From Desulfobulbus rhabdoformis (GTDB taxonomy: Bacteria > Desulfobacterota > Desulfobulbia > Desulfobulbales > Desulfobulbaceae), in NCBI RefSeq assembly GCF_016919065.1, contig NZ_JAFFQA010000017.1:1-64000 (forward strand): DNA of 64,000 nucleotides. Reading direction: 5' to 3'. Positions 1-7,794 of this stretch are shown in pieces. Numbering within the stretch: position 1 is the first letter of the stretch; every line of letters begins with the position of its first letter. The position numbers were made by a program, and so were the translations under genes. Under the pieces are notes generated by a model. It had not been told where the DNA came from, ran no database searches, and worked only from the letters and a program-made list of their open reading frames with translations.

Positions 1-1
1 A

Positions 2-376
2 AAAGCCGAGTGGAACGCATTTTATGCCCGGCTCAACCGGTTGATCGCGCTGTATATCGATTCCGACAGTGAAGCGGGGAAGCTTGTCCGCCATCTCGAT
101 ACGGAAATGGGTTCATTATTTACCTTCCTGCTCGAGGAAGGTGTTGACCCGACCAACAACTTCGGGGAGCGCATGCTGCGCTATGCCGTACTCTGGCGAA
201 AACGCAGCCAAGGGACCAGCAGTGATAAAGGCAATCGCTGGGTGGAACGCATCGTTTCGCTCAGGCAAACCTGCCGCCTGCAGGGGAAATCATCCTTCCA
301 CGTCCTCGTGGACGCGATGGATGCTTTTTTCAAAGATCAACAGCCAGACCTGGAGTGGATCAGGGCGGCTACTTGA
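2..376 (+). CDS. IS66-family transposase (TnpC), C-terminal part
   Basis: This is the last ~124 codons of an IS66-type DDE transposase; the frame is open to the left edge, so the gene begins outside the window. It matches the IS66 C-terminal pattern: a segment reading NNFGERMLRYAVLWRKRSQG (about residues 47-66 of the visible part) that carries the last catalytic-region residues, then the conserved tail around GNRWVERI. The protein would catalyse transposition of its own element. The element's right end appears to lie about 22 bp after the stop, where it has interrupted a PIN-GNAT gene on the opposite strand. The family call is firm; whether the copy is intact cannot be judged. Confidence 0.85.
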   Translation, partial: KAEWNAFYARLNRLIALYIDSDSEAGKLVRHLDTEMGSLFTFLLEEGVDPTNNFGERMLRYAVLWRKRSQGTSSDKGNRWVERIVSLRQTCRLQGKSSFHVLVDAMDAFFKDQQPDLEWIRAAT

Positions 377-1166
377 GGGGTACCCCCTGATCGGTTACGA
401 ATAATGGCTTCAAGAGAAGCTCGCCTATTCTGTTTCCTCCGTGAGAGCTTGAGACTTTAAATGTGCAAATCTTTAAAACCTTCCCTTTTTGCCCATTTGG
501 CAAAGAATCTTCAGGCTTCCATATGAGAATTCCGGACAATGCTCCTGTTGTCGACCTGACGACATAAGCCTGCCTATGTTCTTTTTTGCACTTTACCAAC
601 CATTGATCGAACTGTTCGCCTCCGTAATCAGCCCGTAATGATTCAAAGATGGGGTCATCTGTGTCAATTTCATAGATGTACTGGGTACTGACGATTGGGT
701 GCGGCGGAGGAGTTTTGTCGAACAGATCCTGAAGTAGTGTGACCGCATCGCTTAGAAGTAAGACCCGTGGCCCCAGGCCGAGAAGTTTTGCTTTTTTATG
801 AACCCCAATATCTTCAGAAACAAGATAATCGACTAAGTCCCCCTGCAGGGCCGCCAAAAGGCAGTTATCCACCCAGTTATTTGAATTTTCTTCGGCCGGG
901 GAGACAATAGATGAATCTAAAATCGTTGGAGGAGGAGGAGATGCAAGCACATTGTATCGTCCGACAAGAGTCGCTCGGAGCGCTTTTCTTTCGCTATCTT
1001 TGTCTTTGCCGATATCGACGGAGACTGCAGGGTGAACAAACAGTTTATTTCCAGATTTGGAGCACAGGCTGCAGAAATTGAGAGCTATCTCTGTATTTGC
1101 CTCTAAATCATATCTTGACGCAGGTTCAAGGGGGATCAATATGTTTGTATCTATAAGAAAATTCAT
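369..1166 (-). pseudogene. PIN-domain/GNAT fusion protein, 3' end cut off by IS66
   Basis: The N-terminus (MNFLIDTNILIP, residues 1-12) is a classic PIN-domain start with the first metal-binding Asp. Further acidic positions at WVDNCLLAAL and LVSEDIGVHKK (residues ~98-125) complete a likely ribonuclease fold. Residues ~165-256 look like a GNAT acetyltransferase: beta strands around AYVVRS and LSGILIW, then a helix SSHGGNRIGELLL that resembles an acetyl-CoA-binding loop. The real coding sequence stops at base 399; the last nine codons are IS66 DNA, so the end of the GNAT domain is lost. PIN domains are toxin-type RNases, and a PIN-GNAT fusion suggests a toxin or defence role. It follows the P-loop gene by 19 bp, probably one operon. 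Confidence 0.75.
377..398 (+). mobile_element. Right end of the IS66-family element
   Basis: The sequence after the transposase stop ends in GATCGGTTAC at 398, which reads GTAACC inward from the minus strand, as expected of an IS66-type terminus (these commonly begin GTAA). From 399 leftward on the minus strand the PIN-GNAT reading frame is coherent; across 398 it turns into nine unrelated codons and stops. The boundary is inferred from that junction. The other end and the 8-bp target duplication lie outside the window. Confidence 0.6.
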
Positions 1167-1185
1167 TATAAATAATCAATTCACT

Positions 1186-1740
1186 CTATAGAGTTAAAAA
1201 ATAAGATATTATCATTTCTGCAAGTTTTGGCAGGTATCTTAGATTATCCCCAGATACATCTAAAAATGTAATTGGAACATTGATTTCCTCTGCAACCAAA
1301 CGAGAATGTTCGACCTCAGAATTTTGCAACTTTTCAAGTTGAGTGGTGCTTAAATTAGATACATTTTTATCTCGATTGATCAATCTGTTTAAAATTACAG
1401 AAGGAGCACATGTTATCATTACGATATAAGCAACATTAAGCTCCTTAAAAAGACGCGGGGCAATCGAACTCACTTCATACTCTTGATTATATAGGCAAAA
1501 ATGGCCATCTAAAAGTACAAACGGACTGGTTGTCTTAAATTTAGCCAGTTCTTCAACCAGAATTGCCTGATTTGCGTCGATGCCAGAAATTGCCTTTGCT
1601 ACACCTAATTCCTTACGACCTTTTATCAGACCACTTGCTGTAACGTGCTCACCGTCAATCATTGACGTAAGCCTGTCACAAAGATAACCCTTTCCGACTC
1701 CATGTACCCCCGCGACGAATACAATGCGCCTAGTTCTCAC
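1186..1740 (-). CDS. P-loop NTPase, adenylate-kinase-like
   Basis: A 184-residue single-domain protein. Residues 5-21 (RIVFVAGVHGVGKGYLC) form a strand plus P-loop, but the usual Ser/Thr after the lysine is Gly, which is unusual and may weaken nucleotide binding. A second strand with a Walker-B-like acid (FVLLDGHFCLY, ~residues 73-83) and a lid-like arginine segment (RLINRDKNVS) follow, as in nucleotide kinases. It lies 19 bp upstream of the PIN-GNAT gene and is probably co-transcribed, so it may regulate or modify that protein. The precise substrate is unknown. Confidence 0.7.
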   Translation of the reverse strand: MRTRRIVFVAGVHGVGKGYLCDRLTSMIDGEHVTASGLIKGRKELGVAKAISGIDANQAILVEELAKFKTTSPFVLLDGHFCLYNQEYEVSSIAPRLFKELNVAYIVMITCAPSVILNRLINRDKNVSNLSTTQLEKLQNSEVEHSRLVAEEINVPITFLDVSGDNLRYLPKLAEMIISYFLTL

Positions 1741-1818
1741 AATTTCTCCAACCTCTGCTACCTAATAGCATCCTAAACACTCTTAACTTTGTATCCACTT
1801 GTTCTGCACAAAGTCAAG

Positions 1819-2274
1819 TTACAGCCATTGGTTTTCATAGATAACTCTTCGTAAGGTACGTGCGGCAAAGAATGCCATCTCTTCAAGTTTTTGTTCTGTA
1901 TTTTCTGGGTGTTGTATTAGATCTTCGTCATCCCAAGGGACATCTATATGAACCCACTTGTTGCGATACTTGCGAAGAATATGAAGATCCACTTTCAGAG
2001 CGTTATCAATAGGCGCTTGGTGGATCAATTCAACTAAGCGTTCATTTCCTGTTCTGGAATACTCAGACCGAAGATAGGTTTCAATACCCGATACGGATAT
2101 TAAAATTGATGCTAAATGTGCGCCAGCACAATATGCCGTGTCTGCTTCACGGACGATGAACCTACACCACTCCGAGAGAATCACTCCGCCTTTTAGTAGC
2201 TCTTCATCGAGCTGGACAAGCAGTTCCCAATGATCTTCGTAGCTCATGGTAGCTAAAGGGAACATCTGCGGCAT
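1819..2274 (-). CDS. HEPN-like hypothetical protein
   Basis: A 151-residue, mostly helical protein with no signal peptide or membrane segment. Near residue 105-117 it reads LRKYRNKWVHIDV; RNKWVH fits the R-x4-H signature of HEPN domains, which are RNases or nucleotide-binding helpers in toxin-antitoxin and abortive-infection systems. Similar helical proteins with an RN..VH motif are also annotated DUF4145-like. It is upstream of the P-loop/PIN-GNAT pair on the same strand with a 78-bp gap. HEPN assignment is inferred from the motif and helical content only. Confidence 0.5.
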   Translation of the reverse strand: MPQMFPLATMSYEDHWELLVQLDEELLKGGVILSEWCRFIVREADTAYCAGAHLASILISVSGIETYLRSEYSRTGNERLVELIHQAPIDNALKVDLHILRKYRNKWVHIDVPWDDEDLIQHPENTEQKLEEMAFFAARTLRRVIYENQWL

Positions 2275-2408
2275 TTTCGCAGATGTTAATGTTGGAATTT
2301 AGTTTCGTGTCCCAGGAATTTACAGTGGTCGGTTTTGAGCCCTATTGGGGCCTCAATTTCATCTTAGTCAATATGTAGACGCGACATTTTTTATCCTCCA
2401 GCCATTCC

Positions 2409-2438
2409 TTGACAGCCACACACAGGATAAAGTAAACT
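2409..2438 (+). promoter_or_regulatory. Sigma-70-type promoter upstream of the tRNA-like sequence
   Basis: TTGACA at 2409-2414 is a perfect -35 box. TAAACT at 2433-2438 is a plausible -10 at 18-bp spacing. It points at the tRNA-like sequence starting at 2490 and suggests that unit is, or was, transcribed. Confidence 0.4.
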
Positions 2439-2489
2439 TTACGCAATCTTGGCGTTCTTGGGAAGCGCATACCAATGGGTGTGAATTTT

Positions 2490-2576
2490 CCAAGGTTGCC
2501 AGAGAGGCTTATTGGGCTGGATGTATAATCCAGTGATAGGTCAACCTATTCATGGGTTCGAATCCCATACCTTCCG
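2490..2576 (+). tRNA. Degenerate tRNA-Ser(GCU)-like sequence (pseudo-tRNA)
   Basis: An 87-nt class-II tRNA fold can be drawn. The T arm is ATGGG-TTCGAAT-CCCAT (2551-2567). A long variable arm ATAGGT/ACCTAT lies around 2536-2550. The anticodon stem is CTGGA/TCCAG (2517-2521/2529-2533), and the D arm contains GCCAGAGAGGC. The 3' acceptor strand ACCTTCC pairs with the 5' side at only five of seven positions because the first two bases are CC instead of GG. The anticodon loop is TGTATAA where tRNA-Ser(GCU) usually has TTGCTAA, so position 33 is not T and the anticodon would read UAU. There is no CCA. I read this as a tRNA-Ser-derived but altered gene, not a functional elongator tRNA. Confidence 0.5.
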
Positions 2577-2577
2577 C

Positions 2578-2632
2578 TAAGGCCCGCAACACAAGCACAC
2601 ACTAGATTTGTGTGCTTGTGTTGCGGGCCTTA
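2578..2632. repeat. Perfect 24-bp inverted repeat with 7-nt loop
   Basis: The arms 2578-2601 and 2609-2632 are exact reverse complements (beginning TAAGGCCCGCAACACAAGC) around the loop CTAGATT. It starts two bases after the tRNA-like sequence. It could end transcription from either side, but neither arm is followed by the T run of a standard terminator. Confidence 0.85.
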
Positions 2633-2668
2633 ATGGTTTAACAATTAGCAGCCTCTTCATTGTCGAAA

Positions 2669-3154
2669 TCATTTGTTGCTGAACTTTGTGACACCTCGTG
2701 GCTCTTTGTAATTCCCCCTTGTTCTTTCGGTTAAATTAGCAGGATTGTCATCATCGTAGAAAGAACCAGAAATATGTAAGATATGACCACTTTCTAGGCT
2801 GTTCATTAATGCAATTCTTATCTGCCGAGCGAGCCAACTATCCTGGTGTTTTCTGAGTCCCTCCGGCCATGTAGCCAATGAAGCCAGAACAGATGGATGA
2901 ACTATACAGGTAGATATTGTCGAATCACCGGTTAAACCATTAAGCTGCACTTGTATATTCGCACCACCTCCCGGTGGAGGTTGCCTATCTATACGACAGC
3001 ATTTAAGAGAGTTGATTGTACCAGCCTCGCCAAATATTCTGTCCAGCGTAAGTTGGGAAATGAGACTCCTTGCCTCGACTTTAGCCGCTGAATTTACCGA
3101 TGCGCTTCCAGGATGGCCTGGTGCGGCACCTTTGTCTACCAACTTAACAGCCAT
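2669..3154 (-). CDS. Hypothetical protein
   Basis: A 161-residue protein that I do not recognise. It has no signal peptide, membrane helix or metal motif. A glycine/proline patch (RQPPPGGGANIQVQL, ~residues 57-71) precedes a segment rich in small and beta-forming residues, and the C-terminus is polar (NLTERTRGNYKEPRG). It sits between the palindrome at 2.6 kb and the SEFIR gene, on the same strand as the other island genes. The coding call rests on ORF length and the absence of a better frame. Confidence 0.45.
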   Translation of the reverse strand: MAVKLVDKGAAPGHPGSASVNSAAKVEARSLISQLTLDRIFGEAGTINSLKCCRIDRQPPPGGGANIQVQLNGLTGDSTISTCIVHPSVLASLATWPEGLRKHQDSWLARQIRIALMNSLESGHILHISGSFYDDDNPANLTERTRGNYKEPRGVTKFSNK

Positions 3155-3365
3155 TTTTGCCTGTAATCCTCTTTTCCCTGGATCAGTTATTCCTCAAAAA
3201 GTACGCTAAGAATACTGGGCAGACTACTTCTCCCTCTGTTATATCCAACGATGAAATAGCCTGCCGACCTACGTATTGCTCATCTTTTACAACGTTGCTA
3301 TTTCCCGCAAGGTTTATTGACTTAACAGCAACTTAAGAAATATATTTGCTTTAACTATGCAATGA
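3155..3365. other. Spacer between the hypothetical gene and the SEFIR gene
   Basis: About 210 bp without a convincing reading frame. It is AT-rich toward the SEFIR gene. No clear terminator or promoter was found. Confidence 0.4.
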
Positions 3366-4562
3366 TTACGACTTGACTGACTTTTGCAAAGTAATTGAAA
3401 CTATAGAAATATACATATTAAATATTTTGTTAAATTTAATTTCTTTTACATGGCACAGTCCAATTTTTGGGTTAATTTTAAGATAATACACATTAGCTTC
3501 TGTTATTTTTGAATCACAACAAGCTGAAAACGTATCAACAACCGTTGCGTCATTTTTATGCCATGTCCAATCAAATATTTTATGCTCAGTTTTTAAGACA
3601 TCACCGTTTTTCAATACAACATCTACAACAACATATTCACCTTCCACGCTGTAGATCCAAGCTCCTGTATAAATTATATGTATACATTCAATTTCACTGT
3701 TAATATTAATAGACAATTCATCATCAGTAAAACTGACTAGCTGTTCGCTTGCAACAAACGGTATATTTTTATAAAAAAATTTTCCAACACCAAACCATGA
3801 TTGAAATCCTTGGCGGCGATCTCTTTGAAAAGGAGTTTCATAAGTTGAATTTGCGTAGTCACCTAAATAAATAGGAAAAAATTCACTTTCGCTAACGAGT
3901 TTATCAATTGCTCTCAACGTTTCAGCTTCAATATAACCATCTTCGTATTCCCCACATTTCTTCTGTAATATTTTTATTTCCTTAACTGTCTTTTCATCGT
4001 TCATCGTGAAATTCACATCGTAACCATGCATTACCAAAAATGGTTCATATTTGATTATATTTTTAAAGTTACTATTGCTGTATTTATATCTATGGTCAAT
4101 TTTATTCTTACTATCATTATAATTTATATTTCCACCCAACTCTTTAATCAATTTTATATAAGTAGACTTATTTGGTTTTCTAAAGTCCAAATATTTTATA
4201 TCACTAAATAAAGGAGGAACTGATTCATCGTTGTTCCCATACCGCAAAATCGGAATGAATTTTCGCCTATATCTACTCTGCGAAAGCTCTCTTGCTATAA
4301 TAGAATATTCTGTATTTATACCACCAGTTCCTTTTTCTATTTTTTCACAATAACATTGCGTGCATATCATCAATACATGATCAGTATTTTTTATAGAATC
4401 TGACATAAATTTTGTTATTGCTTCACCAGAACGCAAATCTTCTTGGTCATATATAACATCAATCCCAGCATCTTCTAGACGACTAACCAAACTCTTAATC
4501 CATTTATTATGTTTTTTATCTTCATGCGTATAAGATACGAAAACTTTTGGAAGATTATCCAT
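3366..4562 (-). CDS. SEFIR (TIR-like) domain protein
   Basis: 398 residues in strikingly AT-rich DNA, unlike the core genes. Residues 6-135 form a SEFIR/TIR-type fold: the strand VFVSYTHED at 8-16, then LVSRLEDAGIDVIYDQEDL, then VLMICTQCYCEKIEKGTGGI, the box typical of bacterial SEFIR proteins (C..Y..K...G.GG). Residues ~170-398 are a separate domain with many beta strands and aromatic residues that I do not recognise; it could sense a ligand or act as an effector. Bacterial SEFIR and TIR proteins are often anti-phage effectors, and this one sits among PIN-, HEPN- and ParA-type genes. The defence role is inferred from domain and context. Confidence 0.8.
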   Translation of the reverse strand: MDNLPKVFVSYTHEDKKHNKWIKSLVSRLEDAGIDVIYDQEDLRSGEAITKFMSDSIKNTDHVLMICTQCYCEKIEKGTGGINTEYSIIARELSQSRYRRKFIPILRYGNNDESVPPLFSDIKYLDFRKPNKSTYIKLIKELGGNINYNDSKNKIDHRYKYSNSNFKNIIKYEPFLVMHGYDVNFTMNDEKTVKEIKILQKKCGEYEDGYIEAETLRAIDKLVSESEFFPIYLGDYANSTYETPFQRDRRQGFQSWFGVGKFFYKNIPFVASEQLVSFTDDELSININSEIECIHIIYTGAWIYSVEGEYVVVDVVLKNGDVLKTEHKIFDWTWHKNDATVVDTFSACCDSKITEANVYYLKINPKIGLCHVKEIKFNKIFNMYISIVSITLQKSVKS

Positions 4563-4904
4563 TTAATTTAAAATCCTCATCCGAAATTTTATGCTAACTT
4601 AATGAACAACGTTTTGAATAATTATAATTTTTAGTTTTACAAAACTGCAAAATTACATTTTCAATGAAGTTAAATAATCAACTAAATGTATAGACAATTG
4701 CTAATTATAAATTTATATTTGAATTTCAACGAGTCCATTTGGACAAAGTGAATCGATAGTATTTATATTTGGGGCACGTCTTTAATTAAATTTTTTTACT
4801 CCTCCCAATCTTCCGCAAGAAGTTGCTTGACCTCAGCTAAATTTTTCAAGCCAAACAATCTGATTCATCTTTTCCTCGATAACCATCTGAGGAATCAAAT
4901 AGGA
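4563..4904. other. AT-rich gene-free stretch with one short coding remnant
   Basis: About 340 bp with no full gene. On the minus strand near 4796-4866 an open stretch ends in AEVKQLLAEDWEE before a stop, which looks like the last ~20 codons of a lost gene; its upstream frame is broken by stops. Nothing else was identified. Confidence 0.35.
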
Positions 4905-5153
4905 TTACAACTCAATTACCCTAACAGCCTTTTTATAATCCCCGCCATCAGGCTCCACGAAATATTCTGCCCCACAGTCGGGACAAACGATTTTTAAGTT
5001 TTCACTTGGCCCTTTCACTTGTCCAGACTTGCCAAGTAAAGGGATGTTTCTTTGGCAATAGCAATGCCAGCTTGCATTATTGCCTGTTGCTACAGCTGTT
5101 CCGATAACACCATTATTTAATATGACGGGTATCTCAATTTGTTGCTGTGTCAT
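4905..5153 (-). CDS. Small zinc-ribbon-like protein
   Basis: 82 residues. The pattern ASWHCYCQRNIPLL and, 27 residues later, KIVCPDCGAEYFVEP gives two Cys pairs (CxC and CPDCG) that could hold one zinc ion. No membrane segment is present. It lies downstream of the ParA/partner pair on the same strand with an ~80-bp gap and could belong to that unit. Function is unknown. Confidence 0.55.
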   Translation of the reverse strand: MTQQQIEIPVILNNGVIGTAVATGNNASWHCYCQRNIPLLGKSGQVKGPSENLKIVCPDCGAEYFVEPDGGDYKKAVRVIEL

Positions 5154-5234
5154 TTCCCCTCACAGTTGCTTGTATTTAAGATGCTACCCACTGGCGAACT
5201 TCAGTTTTTTTTAGTGCCTCACATTCCCAAAGAA

Positions 5235-5840
5235 TCATTCTTGTGATTTCTCAATATCATTCGCATCATTAGGGGCGAACTCGTTATTTGTGTTACCTTC
5301 AGCATTAGCTTTTTCGATCTTTGTCTCATCACTTTTGTTCTCCTCATTAGATCTAAGGGCTGCACTTGTAGCCTTAATCGCGTCTGACAAAGGGCCAAGC
5401 GCTGACGGGCCAGAGTATGAAAAACCTCGGACCACTGAGTTTAAACTCTCGCAAGACATCTGCAACAGGACGTTGAGTATTGCCGAAAACGCTTTGGATC
5501 GTTGTTGGATACTTTCAGCTTTTTCTCCCTGCATTTCTAGGAAATACCGCACATCACCCACTTTGGGAAGAATCTCCTTATTGTCAAATTTAGAAGCAAA
5601 ATCCATCAGTAGGGCTTTTTGTTCTTTTGGCACATCCAGGCGCTTGACTAAATTTTCAGCATTTGGTTTCTTATAAACACGTGCGCGGGCTTGCCGAGAA
5701 GTAACACCAGACGCTGCCTCGTTGTTAATATCCTCAAGAGCACATTTAACCTCATCGTGGCCCCATTCCTTTACGAGCACGGAAAGTAACTCCCTGAGCA
5801 GCCGCTGGTTCTTATTTTTTACTTTACTTGTAACAGTCAT
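5235..5840 (-). CDS. Hypothetical partner of the ParA-type ATPase
   Basis: 201 residues, not recognised. The first ~100 residues are helical and basic (for example SRQARARVYKKPNAENLVKR), compatible with nucleic-acid or protein binding. The last ~40 are low-complexity and acidic (Glu/Asn/Asp-rich). It starts 9 bp after the ParA-type gene, so the two are almost certainly co-translated. In plasmid partition the gene after parA is the DNA-binding ParB or its analogue; this protein shows no ParB nuclease-like motif, so it would be a different adaptor. Confidence 0.6.
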   Translation of the reverse strand: MTVTSKVKNKNQRLLRELLSVLVKEWGHDEVKCALEDINNEAASGVTSRQARARVYKKPNAENLVKRLDVPKEQKALLMDFASKFDNKEILPKVGDVRYFLEMQGEKAESIQQRSKAFSAILNVLLQMSCESLNSVVRGFSYSGPSALGPLSDAIKATSAALRSNEENKSDETKIEKANAEGNTNNEFAPNDANDIEKSQE

Positions 5841-5849
5841 AATACCTTT

Positions 5850-6698
5850 CTACAGACCAATTTGATCGAAAAATTCATTTGCGAAATAACGAAACATCAC
5901 AGCATTTCCAGTATAACTGTGATCACCCCGCGTGATCTTTGGGAATCCGCGTGAAAATGGGATTTCGTTATTAAATATTCGCCACCCATTTATCAGCGCT
6001 TCTGACTCAATATCCCCAAGTGCTCTTTTTTTCTCAGGACCACCATTGTTACCTCCATCATAAAAAGCATTATTGATCACGATACCAGACACATCGATTC
6101 GGTGCCCTCGATTTTGTTTTCTGAAAGAAGTCAATGATTCTTGCAATAACGGAAAACCAATGGTGGCGAAATACTCTGGTTTTACCGGAATCAAAACTAG
6201 CCGGCTCGCATGGTACGCTGCTCGCGTTAAAATCGATTCAGTTGGTGCGCAATCTATGATTATCAGATCTTTTTTCTTGAAATTTTTAGCAAGAAATCGA
6301 GCGAGAACCCTTGGATCTGGGCGCGCCGAGTCGATCAAGTTGTCAGAGAAATCAAACCTTGATGGAATTATTTGTAGCGTATTATCCCCAATCGTGGTGA
6401 TCGTCTGAACTACGCTATTATTTGTAAGTCCTGTCGGACCTCCTGTAGATGCCGAAGGTGGTTGGTAGCCATTAAACAACTCGACGACTGAGGGCCATTG
6501 TTCAGACAGGAATTGATTGTAGCTATAGTGCATTAGCGCCTGACTCAAATTTGCCTGTGGGTCCAGGTCTATGGCCAACACGTCCTTCTTGCGATTAATT
6601 AGTGCTTCCCTACATAAGAGCGTCGCAATTGTAGATTTACCGACACCTCCCTTTAAATTAATAACGCAGACAGTAATTGGTCCGTCCTTTCTTGCCAT
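5850..6698 (-). CDS. ParA/Soj-type P-loop ATPase
   Basis: 282 residues. The deviant Walker A KGGVGKST lies at residues 16-23 after the strand ITVCVIN; VLAIDLDPQANLSQAL (~39-54) is the switch/Walker A' region; DLIIIDCAP (~143-151) is Walker B. These features define the ParA/MinD-type ATPases that dimerise on ATP and bind DNA or membranes to position cargo. Here it is followed at 9 bp by an unrecognised 201-residue gene and then a zinc-ribbon gene. In an integrated island the pair may be a relic of plasmid partition, a maintenance module, or part of a defence cassette. Confidence 0.85.
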   Translation of the reverse strand: MARKDGPITVCVINLKGGVGKSTIATLLCREALINRKKDVLAIDLDPQANLSQALMHYSYNQFLSEQWPSVVELFNGYQPPSASTGGPTGLTNNSVVQTITTIGDNTLQIIPSRFDFSDNLIDSARPDPRVLARFLAKNFKKKDLIIIDCAPTESILTRAAYHASRLVLIPVKPEYFATIGFPLLQESLTSFRKQNRGHRIDVSGIVINNAFYDGGNNGGPEKKRALGDIESEALINGWRIFNNEIPFSRGFPKITRGDHSYTGNAVMFRYFANEFFDQIGL

Positions 6699-6805
6699 AG
6701 AACAACCTCGTTATTTAATTTTTATTGTATGTACTAGGTCAAAATAAAAATTCATTCACATTTGTGTAAAATATAGTTGGGTTTAGCAGACCGATTTCTC
6801 AAATA

Positions 6806-6898
6806 CAGAACAGTTCTATTCAGCTTTATCAAGCATTTCCGCTCTCTTTCACTTTCCAATATCTGGATAATGCTGGCATGTTTTCTTGTCTGGATTAA
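6806..6898 (+). pseudogene. Possible N-terminal remnant of a phage endolysin
   Basis: A short open frame reads QNSSIQLYQAF, then FQYLDNAGMF, before a stop. It aligns with the start of the decayed endolysin at 14.56-15.03 kb (QNGAI, then FQYQDD, then AGVLTCGYG), and the DNA of the two stretches is visibly similar. It matches the GH24 lysozyme N-terminal pattern (E/QNG..LI..FEG...AY.D.AG). It lies between the ParA gene and the WYL gene and has no continuation. Confidence 0.35.
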
Positions 6899-6926
6899 TA
6901 ATTGAGAGATTGCTCTGAGCTTTCTA

Positions 6927-7790
6927 TTACCTAAAATAATACTGTGCACGCTCAGAGGTTGATCGCTTACTCCCTGTTTTCCAATCGATGACGTTGTACG
7001 TTCCTGAGTCATTGGGGAACTGAAAGTAGCGCACGCCATCTTCATAAAGGCGATATTTGGCGTTACCGACCTCGGCAATTACCTTTATTGCATGAATTTT
7101 CTGTGTATTACCAGTCCAGTCGACCTTTAACGTTTTGCTGAAAAATCCATTGAGCTCGGCTCGAGAGACATTTCCATACATGGTGTTTAGGACAGTTACA
7201 AAAGTGTCCGCATAACTGGCAGTAGGAGCCGGGTATCGTTCGGTGCTTCGTGGCGTGGAGATTGGAGGCGAAGAAGAAGAGGAGGATTTTGGTGGTTTAG
7301 TTGATGAAGGTGGGTGATTGCATTGTCCGATGAGATAGAGCACAAATATGATTACTACGCTCCATCCCAAACAACCCATCGGCTTTCGACTGGGCGAGGG
7401 CCTGGACGATTGACTGCTCGGATTTTCTTTATTGACGGGTTCACCGCAATGTGGGCAGGTTTCCGCATTTTTCGAAATGGGCAATCCACAAATCGAACAA
7501 TCAATAAGATCGGAACTGCTATTTTCGCTCCTGGGATCGATGAAAAGATTATCCGGTGGATCGATTTCCATGATACGGTCAATGGAAATAACCTCACCTG
7601 TTTCGGCATCTGCTATGTCACCCAGTATTCGATCGACTCGAAAGGTTCGCGCCTCTTTCCTTAAGAGGCAATAGCCGTTGATGTACCATTGATCTGAAAA
7701 CAAAAAACGTACAGGTTCTTTAACTTCCCTCGAGGTACGGCTTTCCCCTGCATCTTCATAGTCAAAAGCAATTAAAGACGGTCGTCTATT
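6927..7790 (-). pseudogene. Zinc-ribbon/WYL membrane protein, 3' part (split by IS21)
   Basis: This is the C-terminal ~287 codons of a gene interrupted by the IS21 element at 7791-10458; the 5' part is at 10459-10653. Joining the two gives one continuous frame (ANANR then RPSLIAFDYED). This part holds a WYL-like segment (LFSDQWYINGYC, then TFRVDRI), a zinc ribbon (CSICGLP, then CPHCGEPV), one membrane helix (SVVIIFVLYLIGQ), a Ser/Pro-rich linker, and a C-terminal ~85-residue domain. WYL domains bind ligands or nucleic acids and usually sit in transcription regulators; here it is membrane-tethered. An alternative start inside IS DNA (7802) could express it without its N-terminus. Confidence 0.75.
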
Positions 7791-7794
7791 TGCG

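Noticed and set aside
2345..2536. 63-codon frame on the plus strand
   Set aside because: It runs through the promoter and the tRNA-like sequence and has no support as a protein.
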